Positions 1-11,900 of a stretch of DNA of 64,000 nt are shown here, piece by piece (within the stretch, counting starts at the first letter, position 1; the number at the start of each line of letters is the position of its first letter). The notes beneath the pieces are model-generated. The model was not told the DNA's origin and made no database searches. It worked only from the letters and a program-made list of their open reading frames with translations. The DNA is from Clavelina lepadiformis. Its lineage: Eukaryota; Chordata; Ascidiacea; Aplousobranchia; Clavelinidae. Location: NCBI RefSeq assembly GCF_947623445.1, contig NC_135243.1, positions 498,501 to 562,500 of the forward strand, in the 5' to 3' direction. Position numbers and translations under genes: made by a program.

Positions 1-120
1 ATAACTAATAAATATCGGTACATTTGAGTAAAATAAGTCATTCAGGAGCCAGGTGGTACGCAGTGTAGCAAAAAAAAACGAATGAGTGGTACGCGATCGC
101 AAAAAGTTTGAGAAACACTG
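1..120. mobile_element. Terminal part of a hAT-like DNA transposon, cut by the window edge
   Basis: The stretch ends at position 120 with AGTTTGAGAAACACTG, which read in reverse is the CAGTG..CTCAAACTT type of terminus typical of hAT (Charlie-like) elements. Inside it a GTGGTACGC motif occurs more than once, as is common for subterminal repeats of such elements. The other end lies outside the window, so length, target-site duplication and coding capacity cannot be judged. Confidence 0.45.
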
Positions 121-854
121 ACTTAAATGCTTGACATCATGCGCAGTTAAAAGTACAAGATTACTAGGAGTAAGCTACTGTGCAATTATACTCGCCGCCT
201 AACACAATAATTTCATCTGCAAAAACTTGTACAATTTTACTGCAGGCTAGCTCACTACTGCACCTATCTCATGCAAGCGTTGTATATAGTGCATGCAGAT
301 TTGAATCCACTGACCTGGTAACTTATTCGCGATTACAAGTTTGATGCTTTGAACTACTTTACTAATCTAAATTAAAATGTTCATCTCAAGGACCAAGCTG
401 TGCATGTGTTGTCATAACCGTAAACCCAGCAGACGAAATTATACTTGTGTAATTGTTACGGCTTAAAAGGGTTGATTGCGATGTGTAGTTCTGTCACTGT
501 GCACACTTCAAGGGAAGAAATAACAAAAACATTGCAAACTACGCACAAACCGACCAGATTTAAGTTGCGTACTTAAGCTGGAGACTGCTGTGTGCATCAC
601 TGGTCTAGATAATCGTCCAAAACTGCTTTTACTTGTTTGGTCTAATTTCTGCGAATTTATTGCACCAAGATTTCTCGGCCCTTGACATTTTATCTGTGGT
701 TCAGCTGTTGAAAGTCCTGTATAGTCTTGTGTATATTGCCAGACTTGCTTGTGCAAATATGTTCTTGATAACTGAGCAGTTGTAATTCTATTATGATCAT
801 TCTGTGTCGTGAAAACACTCAATATTCTTTGTGTAACATTACATGAACCGACAG
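121..854. other. No gene seen
   Basis: Open frames here are short, use poor starts and match no family I recognise. The segment lies directly upstream of the oxoprolinase fragment, and no further oxoprolinase exon was found in it. Confidence 0.5.
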
Positions 855-2130
855 GAACGACTTGACTTCTCGTGCGCTCTTTTCGGACATGATGGTGGTC
901 TTGTTTCCAACGCTCCTCACATCCCAGTCCACCTAGGGGCCATGCAGGATGGTGTGCAGTACCAGATGTGGGCGATAGATATCAATAAGGGAGATTGCAT
1001 TCTCTCCAATCATCCATGTGCTGAAGGAGTTCATCTTCCTGATCTCACCGTGAGTATGACCATGTGATAAATGTTATAGATCTAATCACAAAGTTTATCA
1101 TATGATGTTTGAAACATTTCATTGTTGTTGTTTAACAATGGTGTTTGTGTTAACCAACCACTACTGAAACATTATGTGAAGATTGTGATTTATGATGGGT
1201 TGTGATTGTGATAATGTTGTGAATGACTGCTTTATCATATCATATGATGCTGAAAAGTTTCATGGTAGTTGTTAAGTGAAACGATGAATTGGTTTCTGGT
1301 TTTCTATTAAGTCAGAATTATTTTTAAACCCTGTTGAACTTGTTTTTACTTGTGACCCCACAGAAGTGACAGCGATTCTCATGCTCCCCGGCGATTTTGC
1401 TCGTTGCAGCGGGACCCACAATCTCCATGGCAACCTGGCCGACTTGAGAGCGCTAGTTGCCGCTAACCAGAAGGCAAGTGTCTTTGTGACGTCACAACTG
1501 TATCAATCACAGACATTACAACGAAGCTTTCTGTTTAGGGGATCCACCTGGTCCAGGAGCTTATATCGTGTTACGGGTTGGACGTGGTCCAAGCTTACAT
1601 GGCACACATCCAACACCTCGCCGAGGTCGCGGTCAGAAATCTGCTGCGCGACGTCTCCACGACAACGGACGGCGTACTTCGCGCTTCGGACAAGATGGAC
1701 GACGGATCAGTGATCAACCTCCGCGTGGAGATCGACTTGAAGGAGGGCAGCGCGACGTTCGATTTCGAGGGGACACCCCTTATGGTGATAAACAACTTGA
1801 ACGCGCCGAGAGCGATCACCAAGTCTGCCATCATCTACTCCCTCAAGTGCATGGTGGGCTACGACGTCCCGCTTAACCAGGGCTGCCTCGCCCCTATCCA
1901 CCTCCTAATACCCAAGTGAATACTCCAAATACCCTATCCACGTCCACATTGACCGAATTGGTTCCTACTCGACCCCGATATCCAGTTATCCGGTCGTTCT
2001 CAAGAACTTCCAACTTCTTCCGGGCACTAGCGGAGAGTGACGTTACAGGGGCGGGGACGGGGTTTTGGGAGAGATTCTCTTTCGAAACAATTTAACGCTG
2101 TCAGTGTAGAGTGAAAGGAAGTTTCACAAC
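855..2130 (+). pseudogene. OPLAH: 5-oxoprolinase (OPLAH) hydantoinase-B fragment, decayed
   Basis: OPLAH is a cytosolic enzyme that opens 5-oxoproline to glutamate with ATP in the gamma-glutamyl cycle. Exon 855-1049 encodes [15 protein letters not shown] and [14 protein letters not shown], hallmarks of the hydantoinase-B half. It has a CAG acceptor and a GTGAGT donor. A second piece from about 1365 carries [22 protein letters not shown], a GC-AG intron (1474-1538), then an exon to about 1918 with [27 protein letters not shown] and LNQGCLAPI. About 90 residues are then missing before SYPVVLKNFQL and YRGGDGV..EILF near 1984-2106. In-frame stops sit at 2038 (TGA) and 2107 (TAG). Much of the region between the first two exons is also absent compared with animal OPLAH. 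Retained introns mean a segmental rather than retroposed copy. It could be a badly split active gene, but the stops inside conserved blocks argue against that. Confidence 0.7.
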
Positions 2131-2935
2131 TCTATGGTTGACCTTTGACCTTCTTTCATTGTGGTGAAGCCGATATACGATGTATGCGTGTTTATGTTCG
2201 TTTATTAACTTCTGTTCTATAGCGAATGTTTTAACTCGGCTCATGTTTTTCTAAATTTACTGAATTTTGTCAAAACTTTACGTTTTTAAGCCGTATTTTG
2301 ATGCACTCGTAGATAATATTTTTTGCGTCACTCGCAAAATAACAGCGGTAATAATATAAAATACAAAATAACCGCGGTGTAGTTTCAAAGAACATCTGGT
2401 CGTATTATTGGCTGTCGCCCTTTCAAACCTTGTCACGTGCATCAGCCCCAGCACTGCTTCTACAAGTTTTAATTTTGCGAGATAATTCACTGAAAACGAA
2501 ATGCAGCTTATTCCAACACCAGCCAGACACTAAATCCAGCTCCATGCGACCTGATGCGTGTTGTTGAAGCTCCTCGACTACTTGTGAGTGACCTTGCAGC
2601 CCAGCATTGGAGAGATCGCAATCTCCTCCTTACTCCACATACAAGCCTGATGTCAAGCCTGATGCGGAGAACGACGCAGGAAAGACAGACGCAGATAACT
2701 TACAGCAGATACTGATTATACACGGCCTACAAGATAAAAATATTTTTTAGGACAAGTTTGTATCTACCCAAGGTCCCGTCTCACAACTACTCGTCTGACC
2801 ACACATTTACGCAATTTTATGACCTCATTGACCGTCCCCACGCCTTATCGCGTATCAATAACCGATCCGTTTGCCTTTATTTCTACCTCGCGTGTTGGCG
2901 CTACGATTATTCCTAGCTTTTATGTGTACGTTGTA
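2131..2935. other. Intergenic, no gene seen
   Basis: No open frame with recognisable domains or good splice context was found between the oxoprolinase remnant and the MITE. Confidence 0.5.
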
Positions 2936-3661
2936 CAGTCGATTCCGCTTAATTGGACACTTTGGTTCCGCTCACTTTTGGCCGAAGTAAGCGGAAAATC
3001 AATTGCTCGTTTCATGGTCATGTGTAAAGGCAAACAACGCATTTAAAATACTGTACTGTTGCGTAATAAATGAATTGCAGCTGCGCTATACTGCAGTAAT
3101 TGGCACTGATCGCATAAAACGCACAAGAGTTATACCTCCAGGTAAGTTGTATTGTACAGTATTTCGATACCAAACGATTCAACAAATACTGTATATTACT
3201 GTGTAACACACACATATACGCACTTTTTGATATCCCCACCAACGCAGCTAACTGCCCAACTGTGAAGCAAGCGTCTTTATTTTTTTCTTCGTTTACTTTA
3301 GTGAACAATTTCACTTTTTTTGCAAAACTTTTCTGTACCATTCTGTTCTACAAGACGGACGCAATTGTACCGAGGTAAAAGCGACTATGAAGCTGGCACG
3401 GCCTTATATGAGTTCATTGTCGATTGTTACTGCATCGATCGTCATTGTTTCACCATAATCACTCATAATGCAACTGCATCTTGTGTTAAAACGAACGAAG
3501 TTTATTTTGTCATAACCTAACGATAGGAATTGCGAACCTGTGTCCGAATTAACAGGAGTTTTTTTACCTTCAATTTTTACTTTTGTTCCGTTCTCGATTA
3601 TTTTGGCCGAATAAAGCGGTTGCCCGAGTTATCCGGTGTCCGAATTAAGCGGATTCGACTG
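2936..3661. mobile_element. Non-autonomous pogo/mariner-like element (MITE)
   Basis: The left end begins CAGTCGATTCCGCTTAATT after a TA dinucleotide at 2934-2935. The right end is its inverted counterpart (AATTAAGCGGATTCGACTG) followed by TA at 3662-3663. The inverted repeats extend about 65 bp with scattered differences and include TTTGGCCGAA and AAGCGG blocks. TA target duplication and CAGT termini fit Tc1/mariner, probably pogo/Tigger. The 726-bp interior has no transposase-like frame. Confidence 0.75.
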
Positions 3662-6120
3662 TATGTCATTTGCTGCGCTACTCTTAAGTAATCGCTTGTA
3701 CACGAAGCAAAATAATGGTTGTCTCCTGTGTTTTTCATAATAATTATTATTCTATACAGAGCAAAGGGTAATTTTGTTTGATAACAATACGTTTTAACAT
3801 TATCTATTATTACGCAACAAAAGCTGTGTTGATTCATAATTTTTTTGCTTAGGTTAGCCAGAACAAATAGAACGAGTTAATTATTTCGCTTTTACACTAA
3901 ACTATACAAGAAATACGATTTTTAGTGATTTTTCCTATTATGTCGCCTACCAGCAGCAAGTAAACGTATATATGACGTTATGAATGTCAAATGTTATAAA
4001 AGCGTTTTTAAAACAAAATTTGTGAATCATTTACAGTAACTTAGCCAAAGAAGCTTCTATATTGAAGTGTGTGGCCTTTCGATTTTATTTGTCCTTCGTT
4101 ATTTTATGACTTTGACTTCAGCAAATATTAAACCTGCAATTCTGATACAAAGCATATAATAAAAAGTAGATCACATCGACATCTTATAAAATGGCAATCC
4201 TCCTACATCGTCGCCAACTTTTGTTTTCTGAAGTAATTTTGTTGCTTTATGACATCATTTGCGAACAGACATGTGATAAATTTTACACTTCCTGGCAATG
4301 ATCTTAACCGAAGAAAGTTGCAATTATGACGTAACTATGATATTTGTTCGATCCCAGGTTGAAAATTGGAATCTGGGGTTTTTAGGCATTCCAGTTAATG
4401 CGAGATGACTTTTCAACGGGACAATTCTCGTTGTTGTTCATATTCGCGTCATGAAGCATTACGTAACTGTTACTGCCAATAGATTTTGTCAACGTATAAC
4501 ATTGCTAACTGATTTTAAATCATCTCAATTTATGTAAAGTACTTTAAGCACCAACCAACCAAAATGGTGATGTTTCAACTTGTAATGGAATGGAGTAAAA
4601 TTTTGTGATTTCCACTGCTTGAATTTTTCCAGTAAGCTGCTTTTCAGGGCAGCTTTAGACAACTCCGTTTCAATGATTGATGACGTAGATTGATTGTGAA
4701 ATTTGTTGAACTGAATAACGAATCATGACTTGTAGCTAGAGACATAATTATCATAGTCGTAGTAAAAACAAATGCAAAGAAATAAGCTAACAAATTTAGC
4801 TTTCTGCTTAGTAAAGAAACAAGTCAAAAGAAAAATGTAATTCCAGATACCTTAAAAATATCAAATAATTTACACTGAATTCATTCAATGAAGTTCTTAC
4901 ATTTTGTTAAAAGTCCTAACTATCCACAAGTCTTGTGTGTAAATTCCAACCGTCATTATTCCAGTTAGGTCACTGTGAATTGTTAGATGTAAAATTACTA
5001 AACCACATGTTTCAACATAACCTGATATCAGTTGGTGGCAGCAGTGAGTCAAAACCATAGATATCCAGCGAGAAGAAGAAGTCTGTTCCTCTATATAAGC
5101 TAGACTGCATGAGGTGTGGGGTTAATTTAGTTGGTTTCTGGTAACTGTCAGTCGGTATTTAGCTAATTAAGTGGCAATGAATGGGTTTCAGTTAAAGAAC
5201 AGTTTGAAGTAATAATGATGTAATGATTTGATGATGTATTCATGGTTTCCGTTATAAAAAGCCTGTAAAAATCGTTCATGCAAAAATCTGCATTCAACAT
5301 AAATCTAAAAACTGTCGAAGCTGGCAAGGTGTGTGCAGTATTTAACTATTGTAATTGTAACTTTGAGTAAGTTCTTCAAGAGTCACCAAAACGCGAGCTG
5401 TTGCTGAGATGGGATTATTCTTAAACTTGTCAATGAAGGTCGGTAAACTAAATTTTTAGTCAGAAAAATGAAGTAATATGTACACGATAACAGGTCATCC
5501 ATTTCCTTGATTAAAGGCCTGAAACTCTTTAAACTATTACAACGACTGTCGGTTTAATTTATTGATTGTTTAGTTACCTTTAAATATTTGCTTAGATTTT
5601 TAGTTGTATTATGTATAGTGGTTTAGATATTTAGTTATATTCCATTGCTTAAATTTCATTGTATCATGTTAATTAAAACTGTCATTTGTATGGAATGGTT
5701 TTCGGTTTAGTCATAGTTGATGGGACAAAAGAGCTGTAGTTGCCTAGGTCGTCACTTATTTTACTAAAGGACCGGGTTCCCTCACTTTTAAAAACCAAAT
5801 CTGTTACAATATAACAGACATACAGCAAAACTCAAGCCTCGAATTTTATAGACAATCTTGGTCCAGCCGCATTGGAAACGGTTCCACCATCGCTGTGTAC
5901 TTGAACTCGCAGTTGTGTCGTAACTTCATAGAAATGGGGACTTATCTGGCAAGTGGTGCCCCTCGTATAAGACGTCTCGCGATTTGACTCACATCAAATC
6001 TTGCAACATGCAAATAGTCTTACGGCGTTTGACTTTATTCCTATCGCCTCTGTGTAGCACAACAGCAAACTCCAAGCGATATCATAATTTCCTGTGCAAG
6101 GGTTAGCGCAAATTTTAACT
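3662..6120. other. AT-rich intergenic DNA
   Basis: About 2.5 kb with dense stops in all frames; no exon-like block, RNA gene or clear repeat was recognised. Confidence 0.5.
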
Positions 6121-6258
6121 GGTATGACATCACAATTTTTATCCTTGGACTGAAGAAAGACTTTGCACGACTTAAACCCGGCCATGATTCTTCATCGCTC
6201 CAGCCACGATTATGAGCTGGTCTTTGTGCAAGTTCCAAATCGTCGCTCATTTTTTATT
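6121..6258. repeat. Diverged dispersed repeat, copy 1
   Basis: It shares an ordered series of blocks with 7042-7181: a TATGACATCA..A/T-rich block, GACTGA..AAAG/CGTCTTTGCAC, CATCGCT, and TTTGTGCAAGTTC. The family was not identified, and neither copy has a coding frame common to both. Confidence 0.5.
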
Positions 6259-7041
6259 TGATTGTTACCGTTCAAATCATCCAGCTACAGTATCAGTGAA
6301 ATATCAAACGATGCAATATTACGACACAGATGCTTTCTACCAAGGGGATTTAGATCAAACTAAATCATCTATTATCGCATCAAACATGGCCCAGACCACA
6401 CAAAAACGAAAAACATTTCAAAAATTAAATATTCAACAACCCACTTTAATTTCCCTGCAAAGTATGGGCTGGATAGTGCAAAATTTGCCAATGGCGCTTT
6501 TGAACTTGAGTGCATCGAGTGGTTAGTACTATTTAAGATAATGAAAGAAAAGTTTCCCTTCTGGTTTTCGTAAATAAATTTTGTTTCATTATTAAAAGTT
6601 TTTATAAGCTTCGGCATGTCACAAGCCTGCTGGCTGCCTTGGTGATGACGCACATGGTAGCGCCCATTACAAAGGTCGACCAACTTCTTAATGAATAACT
6701 CAAATTTACTTGTCTCTGCTCAGTTAATCATTGATTATATTCTTTGTTTTAATTTCTTTGTCGAGTTAGCAGAAAGCTTTGCTAATCTTTTAATTTTAAT
6801 CCTTTATCATTTGTTGCCACGGTGAGTTAAGGCTGTTAAAAAATTGGAACCCATGGCTCAAAGCGTCATAGATGTGTTTCTTCTCATAATTACGTTGCAG
6901 ATTATCCCAGCAAGTCTTCCAAAACCGATATAAAACCTTAACTTTCGAAACAATACCAGTAATAAAACAAATTAAACATAGATTACTTTGCGGGTTTGTG
7001 CTGAACTTGACAAACACAGACATTTCCAGGCATCATAATGT

Positions 7042-7181
7042 GGTTATGACATCATAAATTTTATCTTAAGACTGAGAAAACGTCTTGCACAAATAAAATT
7101 TACTGATGACTTCACATCGCTGGTGGCTGATACCAAGTTGTGGTTTTTGTGCAAGTTCAAGTCGAATCACGTGTTTTTAAT
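7042..7181. repeat. Diverged dispersed repeat, copy 2
   Basis: Partner of 6121-6258 in the same orientation, about 0.9 kb downstream, with the same order of conserved blocks and several small indels. Confidence 0.5.
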
Positions 7182-7461
7182 ACTTGGAGGTTCCAATAGA
7201 CTGCGGCGCTGAAATTAATTCATCTGCATGCATCGAGGTATGGCTTTCAATTCCTTGGTGATTTCTTTTAAGCGCTCAAATGTTATTGTTAAAGTCAGAA
7301 TTAGTAATTTTGTTGTGTCACAATGCAATAATGATGAAACCTGAAAAACGTTCAAAGAATCTGGTGTTCGACTAATTAAAAATGTTGATCGTTAAATGTC
7401 CCACTTTCCCTGTTTTGCAAAACAAATTTGTGAGATCAAGCTTCAACTTAGTGCACTTTAA

Positions 7462-7640
7462 CTTATCCGCTTATTTGCGGAAAAATGAACTTTGCTCATT
7501 AAAATTTCCATTTGAAACAATGGCTGCTGATAAGGGGCGAGCGATATCACGTGAGTGTTTGCGTAACAGAAGTTGATTTATTTAGGGTCTAGCGCAGGTA
7601 GTACTCGATGTTTGCATTAAATGACAAATCTTGTTTAAAT
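7462..7640 (+). repeat. Duplicated promoter/first-exon-like unit, copy 1
   Basis: About 170 bp match 8791-8960. Shared features are the near-palindrome CCGCTTATTTGCGG, TTTG(C/T)TCATTAAAATT, CAAACAATGGCTGCTGATAAGG or close to it, GTGAGTG(T/C)TTGCGTAACAGAAGTTGATTTA, GGGTCTAGCGCAG and CTCGATGTTTG. An ATG at 7520 opens MAADKG and runs to a GTGAGT donor at 7551, but one extra base compared with copy 2 shifts the frame. Confidence 0.55.
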
Positions 7641-8790
7641 ATGAAATGTTGAAACAAAGTTGTAATTTGTCACGTAGCCCAGTAAGCGATCAAAAGCACA
7701 TGTTGGACATCAAAGGTCGTTTGAACACTGGGTGAGTCTGCTGACTTGTCCAACCATTCATACATTCTCCAGACTCAATATTAAAACTAAAAGATGTCTA
7801 GAATTTTGTTTCTGTTTCAACGGTTACCAAGTTCTGCAACGAAAATAAACACAATATTTCACTTCACATCACGTTCTAACTTAATTTATGTTTTTGATGT
7901 CTATGATTGGCGTTTTCGGAATTGACTTTCGAAGAAATAATGTTGAATGATTTATTGGTTGAATTTGACCTTTACAGGAGAAATTTAAATCCTTTGCCTG
8001 GTGAACCTCAACCAACATTTCGGTTTCGCTTTTAAACGAGTGCGTAACACTGTGAGTCCGCATCAGTTGATTGCATACGCGAGTTTTTTCCTTGAATCGC
8101 GTTCGGTCGATGCAGCACATACAAAAGATTTAAACGTAAGCTAAACAACTGATGGCTTCCACAATCAGCACCAAGCTGCATGTGCTATCTCAGCATGCTC
8201 CACTGAGGAATTGGCACTTATGCATTTGCTCTGTACCCCCGGCTAGCGGTTTTCCGTTCATGGAAACATAAATGAAATAAATTGTTCGCCCGCGCTTAAC
8301 AACAGCAGCCGTGGTGGAACAACATGTCAGAAGCTGAGAAAACTTTAACCGACATTGAATCTTCGGCTTGACTTTAAAATAAGAGCAACATCGGTGTGTT
8401 ACAGCGGCCTCATGAAAACTTCTATTCTACTTGCGGGCAGTTGCTCCGTAATTTGCTGTTCACTTTTATAGAAATGGCGTTAATGGCAAGTAAAGAATAC
8501 ATGCAGAGTTATCAAGTAGATAATCTTTTCGGGATTCGCTTTCAAGACGTTTTTGACGAAGTGACGTTTCGAGTTTTCAGTTAGGCTACTTGTTTAATTG
8601 CAAAAGTTTGTCGAAACGAGACCTGATTGCTGAGGTTGTGGCTAATGAAGGCCGCAATAACACTCAGTGATATATTGAATCAAACATTTATGACGTTTTT
8701 ATTATTCCGCTTTCAAATAAGTTTGGACTAAGCGATGTCCTTTATTCGACCTTCCAGTTACTTGTTTTAACTCTTTCTTTCCAAAGTGAA

Positions 8791-8960
8791 TCCGCTTATT
8801 TGCGGAAAGACAAACTTTGTTCATTAAAATTACCATTTCAAACAATGGCTGCTGATAAGGACGAGGAATATGACGTGAGTGCTTGCGTAACAGAAGTTGA
8901 TTTAGGCCTAGGGTCTAGCGCAGCAAGCGCTCGATGTTTGTATTACGTCAGAAATCTCAA
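8791..8960 (+). repeat. Duplicated promoter/first-exon-like unit, copy 2 (frame intact)
   Basis: Here ATG at 8845 reads MAADKDEEYD and meets a GTGAGT donor at 8875, as expected of a short first coding exon. The start context CAAACAATGGCTGC resembles a YY1-type site overlapping an initiator codon. No downstream exon that joins it in frame was recognised, so the gene it might start is unknown. Confidence 0.5.
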
Positions 8961-11900
8961 TCAATCATAAAATGCTAAATATTTCCGTAGTGTTTTGTTA
9001 CTGCGTCGATTTATCAGGAAGTGTCGCTTGTTCATCCTTTTACCACGATCAAATCAAATCAATAAAATTTTCGGGAACCATGTTTGCAGCATAATAAATA
9101 AAACACGCCAACTGGTACTTTTAACTCTTTTAAATTACACGAAAAAACAAGATTTTTCGGTGTGCAGTATATTCTGTTCAAAATTATATTACCATTTCAT
9201 CGTGAAATCTATCCAGAGTAAAATTTGTTTGTTCAATTGTGTTTTTGCTGCTGTAAGGGTTACACACTGCAAGCGAGCGTGAACTGATTATCACTTTATA
9301 TTCTATCGAAGGGAATATCGCGCATGTTACGTCACTCGCAGCGGGGAAAATAGCGTCGTTCAATCACGTACCGTAAGCGGGTTTACGGAGTGACGCTGTC
9401 AGTGCCACCGTGGGCGAGATTTTTAGTTCCCGTTGGAATAAGACGCCGAATAATTTTGTCAACTGACGACCGATGCTGTTCGTTAGTTCACTGATGAGTT
9501 GTAGCAGTTGGTCGCTTTTTTTCTGTTTAGAAACTCGATATCGCGCCGTTAAGTTGGTGCCCGGCGTCGAACGTTTACAAGACAAGCGTCCGACATTAGC
9601 ACAATTATTAAATCGGAAAAACGAGCCTCCATTATCGCAATGGAGGTTGTCGCCATGACATGACGTAGGGCGTCTAGGTCAATTTGCCCATGAATGTACC
9701 GAACACAATGAATACCACAGATCGGGCTCCTATAGGCAGTATAGAGATGTTTCGTTAAAATGTAATAAAAAGCTTTGTAGACCCAATAACTTTACTGTTG
9801 GACGGTGATTATTATTTGTAATTCACCAAATAGTGGACAAAGTACCGTCTGTTTGGCAATGTCCCTGTGTCACGTGACAAGATAAATTTAAAACATCGAG
9901 TGAAATACCGACCTCAAAAGCCTTTAGCGCGTGCCTTGTCCATTCTGGCTTTGCGCTAAAACGTAAAAGCGTCAAAGTGACGTTTCAAATCCATGTTATA
10001 GATCTGATGCTTTGACACCGACACCATTTATCAAATATCCAAGGAAGATTAATTTTGACTTTGCTTACATCTGTCAGCATTCGTTCATTTTAGTGATAAA
10101 CCGTTGTAGTTTAGCACATTCAAACGTTCAAAATGACTCGAATATTTCAAGCAATTTACTAATCAGCAAATTAAACGTTCGTGGATTATTTTCCGAGCCA
10201 AAGCAAATATTTGCACAAGCGTAAATGATTTGCCGTTTGTATAGAAAAGGCGGTTTTGATACTGCCTCTAGGTTCTGTGCTATCACATTGTAATGAGCTC
10301 TTGTTATATCAAGAGTGGAAAAGAATTTCTTGCCATTCGAGTTATATGCGCATAAATAGACCGGCAATTGTGAATTAAGCGTGAGAATACATTTGTTTAA
10401 AGAACAAATATCATTGCAAAAACAATAAGTTCTGTTTTTCAATAACGATGTCATATCGTATCATATATGTCATATCGTATCACGTATGATATCATATCAA
10501 GTGATGTCATCGTCTAGCAGCTTTTTACTTCTTGGTCGATTAATATTTGCTTTACTGCTGATATTGACTTTAGGTTACACGTAAACAGTTCGCCTGAATA
10601 CATAATGCGATGCACTGTGCAGGGTATTACGTCATCGGGAATCTTCTGCAGACAAGTTGTCAATGCCGGAAACTCAGTTAACATCTTTTGATGTGTATCC
10701 GGGCGGTTCAGTTCCAACCAAGAAATGTGTGAAATTGGGACTTGCGTCCCCTTCGCATAAATTGCCGTGTGTTGGACCCAATAGCACAGGTTTCGCTGTG
10801 TTGGTTAAAGGACTGATTGAAAATAAGTCAGGACATCATATGCTCAAAATCGCCGTCTGACAACCCACTGCAATAGAATTAAATTGGGAAGCCAAGATAG
10901 ACATCTAAATACTGTTTAAGAAAAAGTAGAAATTTCTCTCGTTTGCGGCAACTTGAGAGCTGACGGTTTGCGCTCCGGCGTTGTATGGTCTACCTTAACT
11001 ATGCTAACAGCACCACCGCTGTCAATCACAGAGCGAATATGATGACGTGGCATCGTAAAAAGTCAACAGACAGTTATCACGAGTTATCATCTTTAGCTTG
11101 GTAATTGTTGGAGCTATTACGACACTTTGCTGCGTGGTCTCCATAACACGAATTACTGTGAATATAGAATCAATGAAACCAGTGTGGCTGGTGACGAAAT
11201 TATCTTTTGAATGCGCTGGCGATGTCGCGCGTGGTTCATTGTCAATGTGATATGTTCGAGCATACGCTTCGTGAAATGTTGAAACGATCGCCAAAATGTC
11301 ATCGACCAATCAATCAACCAATCAAAATGACATCGGCCTGCCACCGTGTTCGCAAAGGTTCCTAATTGACGAGTTGAAAAGTGCGACGTCAACTTTAACC
11401 TTTAACCTTTCCTTCAGCTATAGGTGTGAGGTTTTCTCACCAATGACGCACAAATATCACCGCATAAGCTGGGAAGGTTTTAACCCTATTCTAACTAGGC
11501 TTGGCTTCTCCCGCACACTGTCATAGCAAAACGTGGCGTACAGTTGCATTGTTTGCTGTAGAAAATTGAAATTTGGTGACTTTTCCTAAAAAATGTTCAG
11601 CTATCTGTCCATGTTTGTTTGATAAAGTTGGATTTTGTAATTTTTAAGATATTGCGATATTTTCATAATTTTCCTCTGCTTTGCTCTGCTCTCCGCATTG
11701 AAGCGTATTACTCATTTACGCACCAATAACTCGACTAACTATTCTCTTTCGTTCTCTTCTCGCGGTCAGCTGGTTTTCCGCACAGCGGGGGCGCGGCGTA
11801 ACAAGAAGAATTTCTAGAAATGTGTCACTTTTAGAAATACTGTACTTAATTTACACTAAATTTACTTTCTTTAGTTTTACAATTATGATGTATACAGGAA

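Noticed and set aside
508..822. 104-aa frame on the minus strand
   Set aside because: Low-complexity composition, no recognised motif and no supporting exon structure.
9364..9658. Overlapping GC-richer frames on both strands
   Set aside because: The minus frame has no ATG before its conserved-looking part (it opens with TTG) and neither product resembles a known family. It could be an internal exon, but no partner exon was found.
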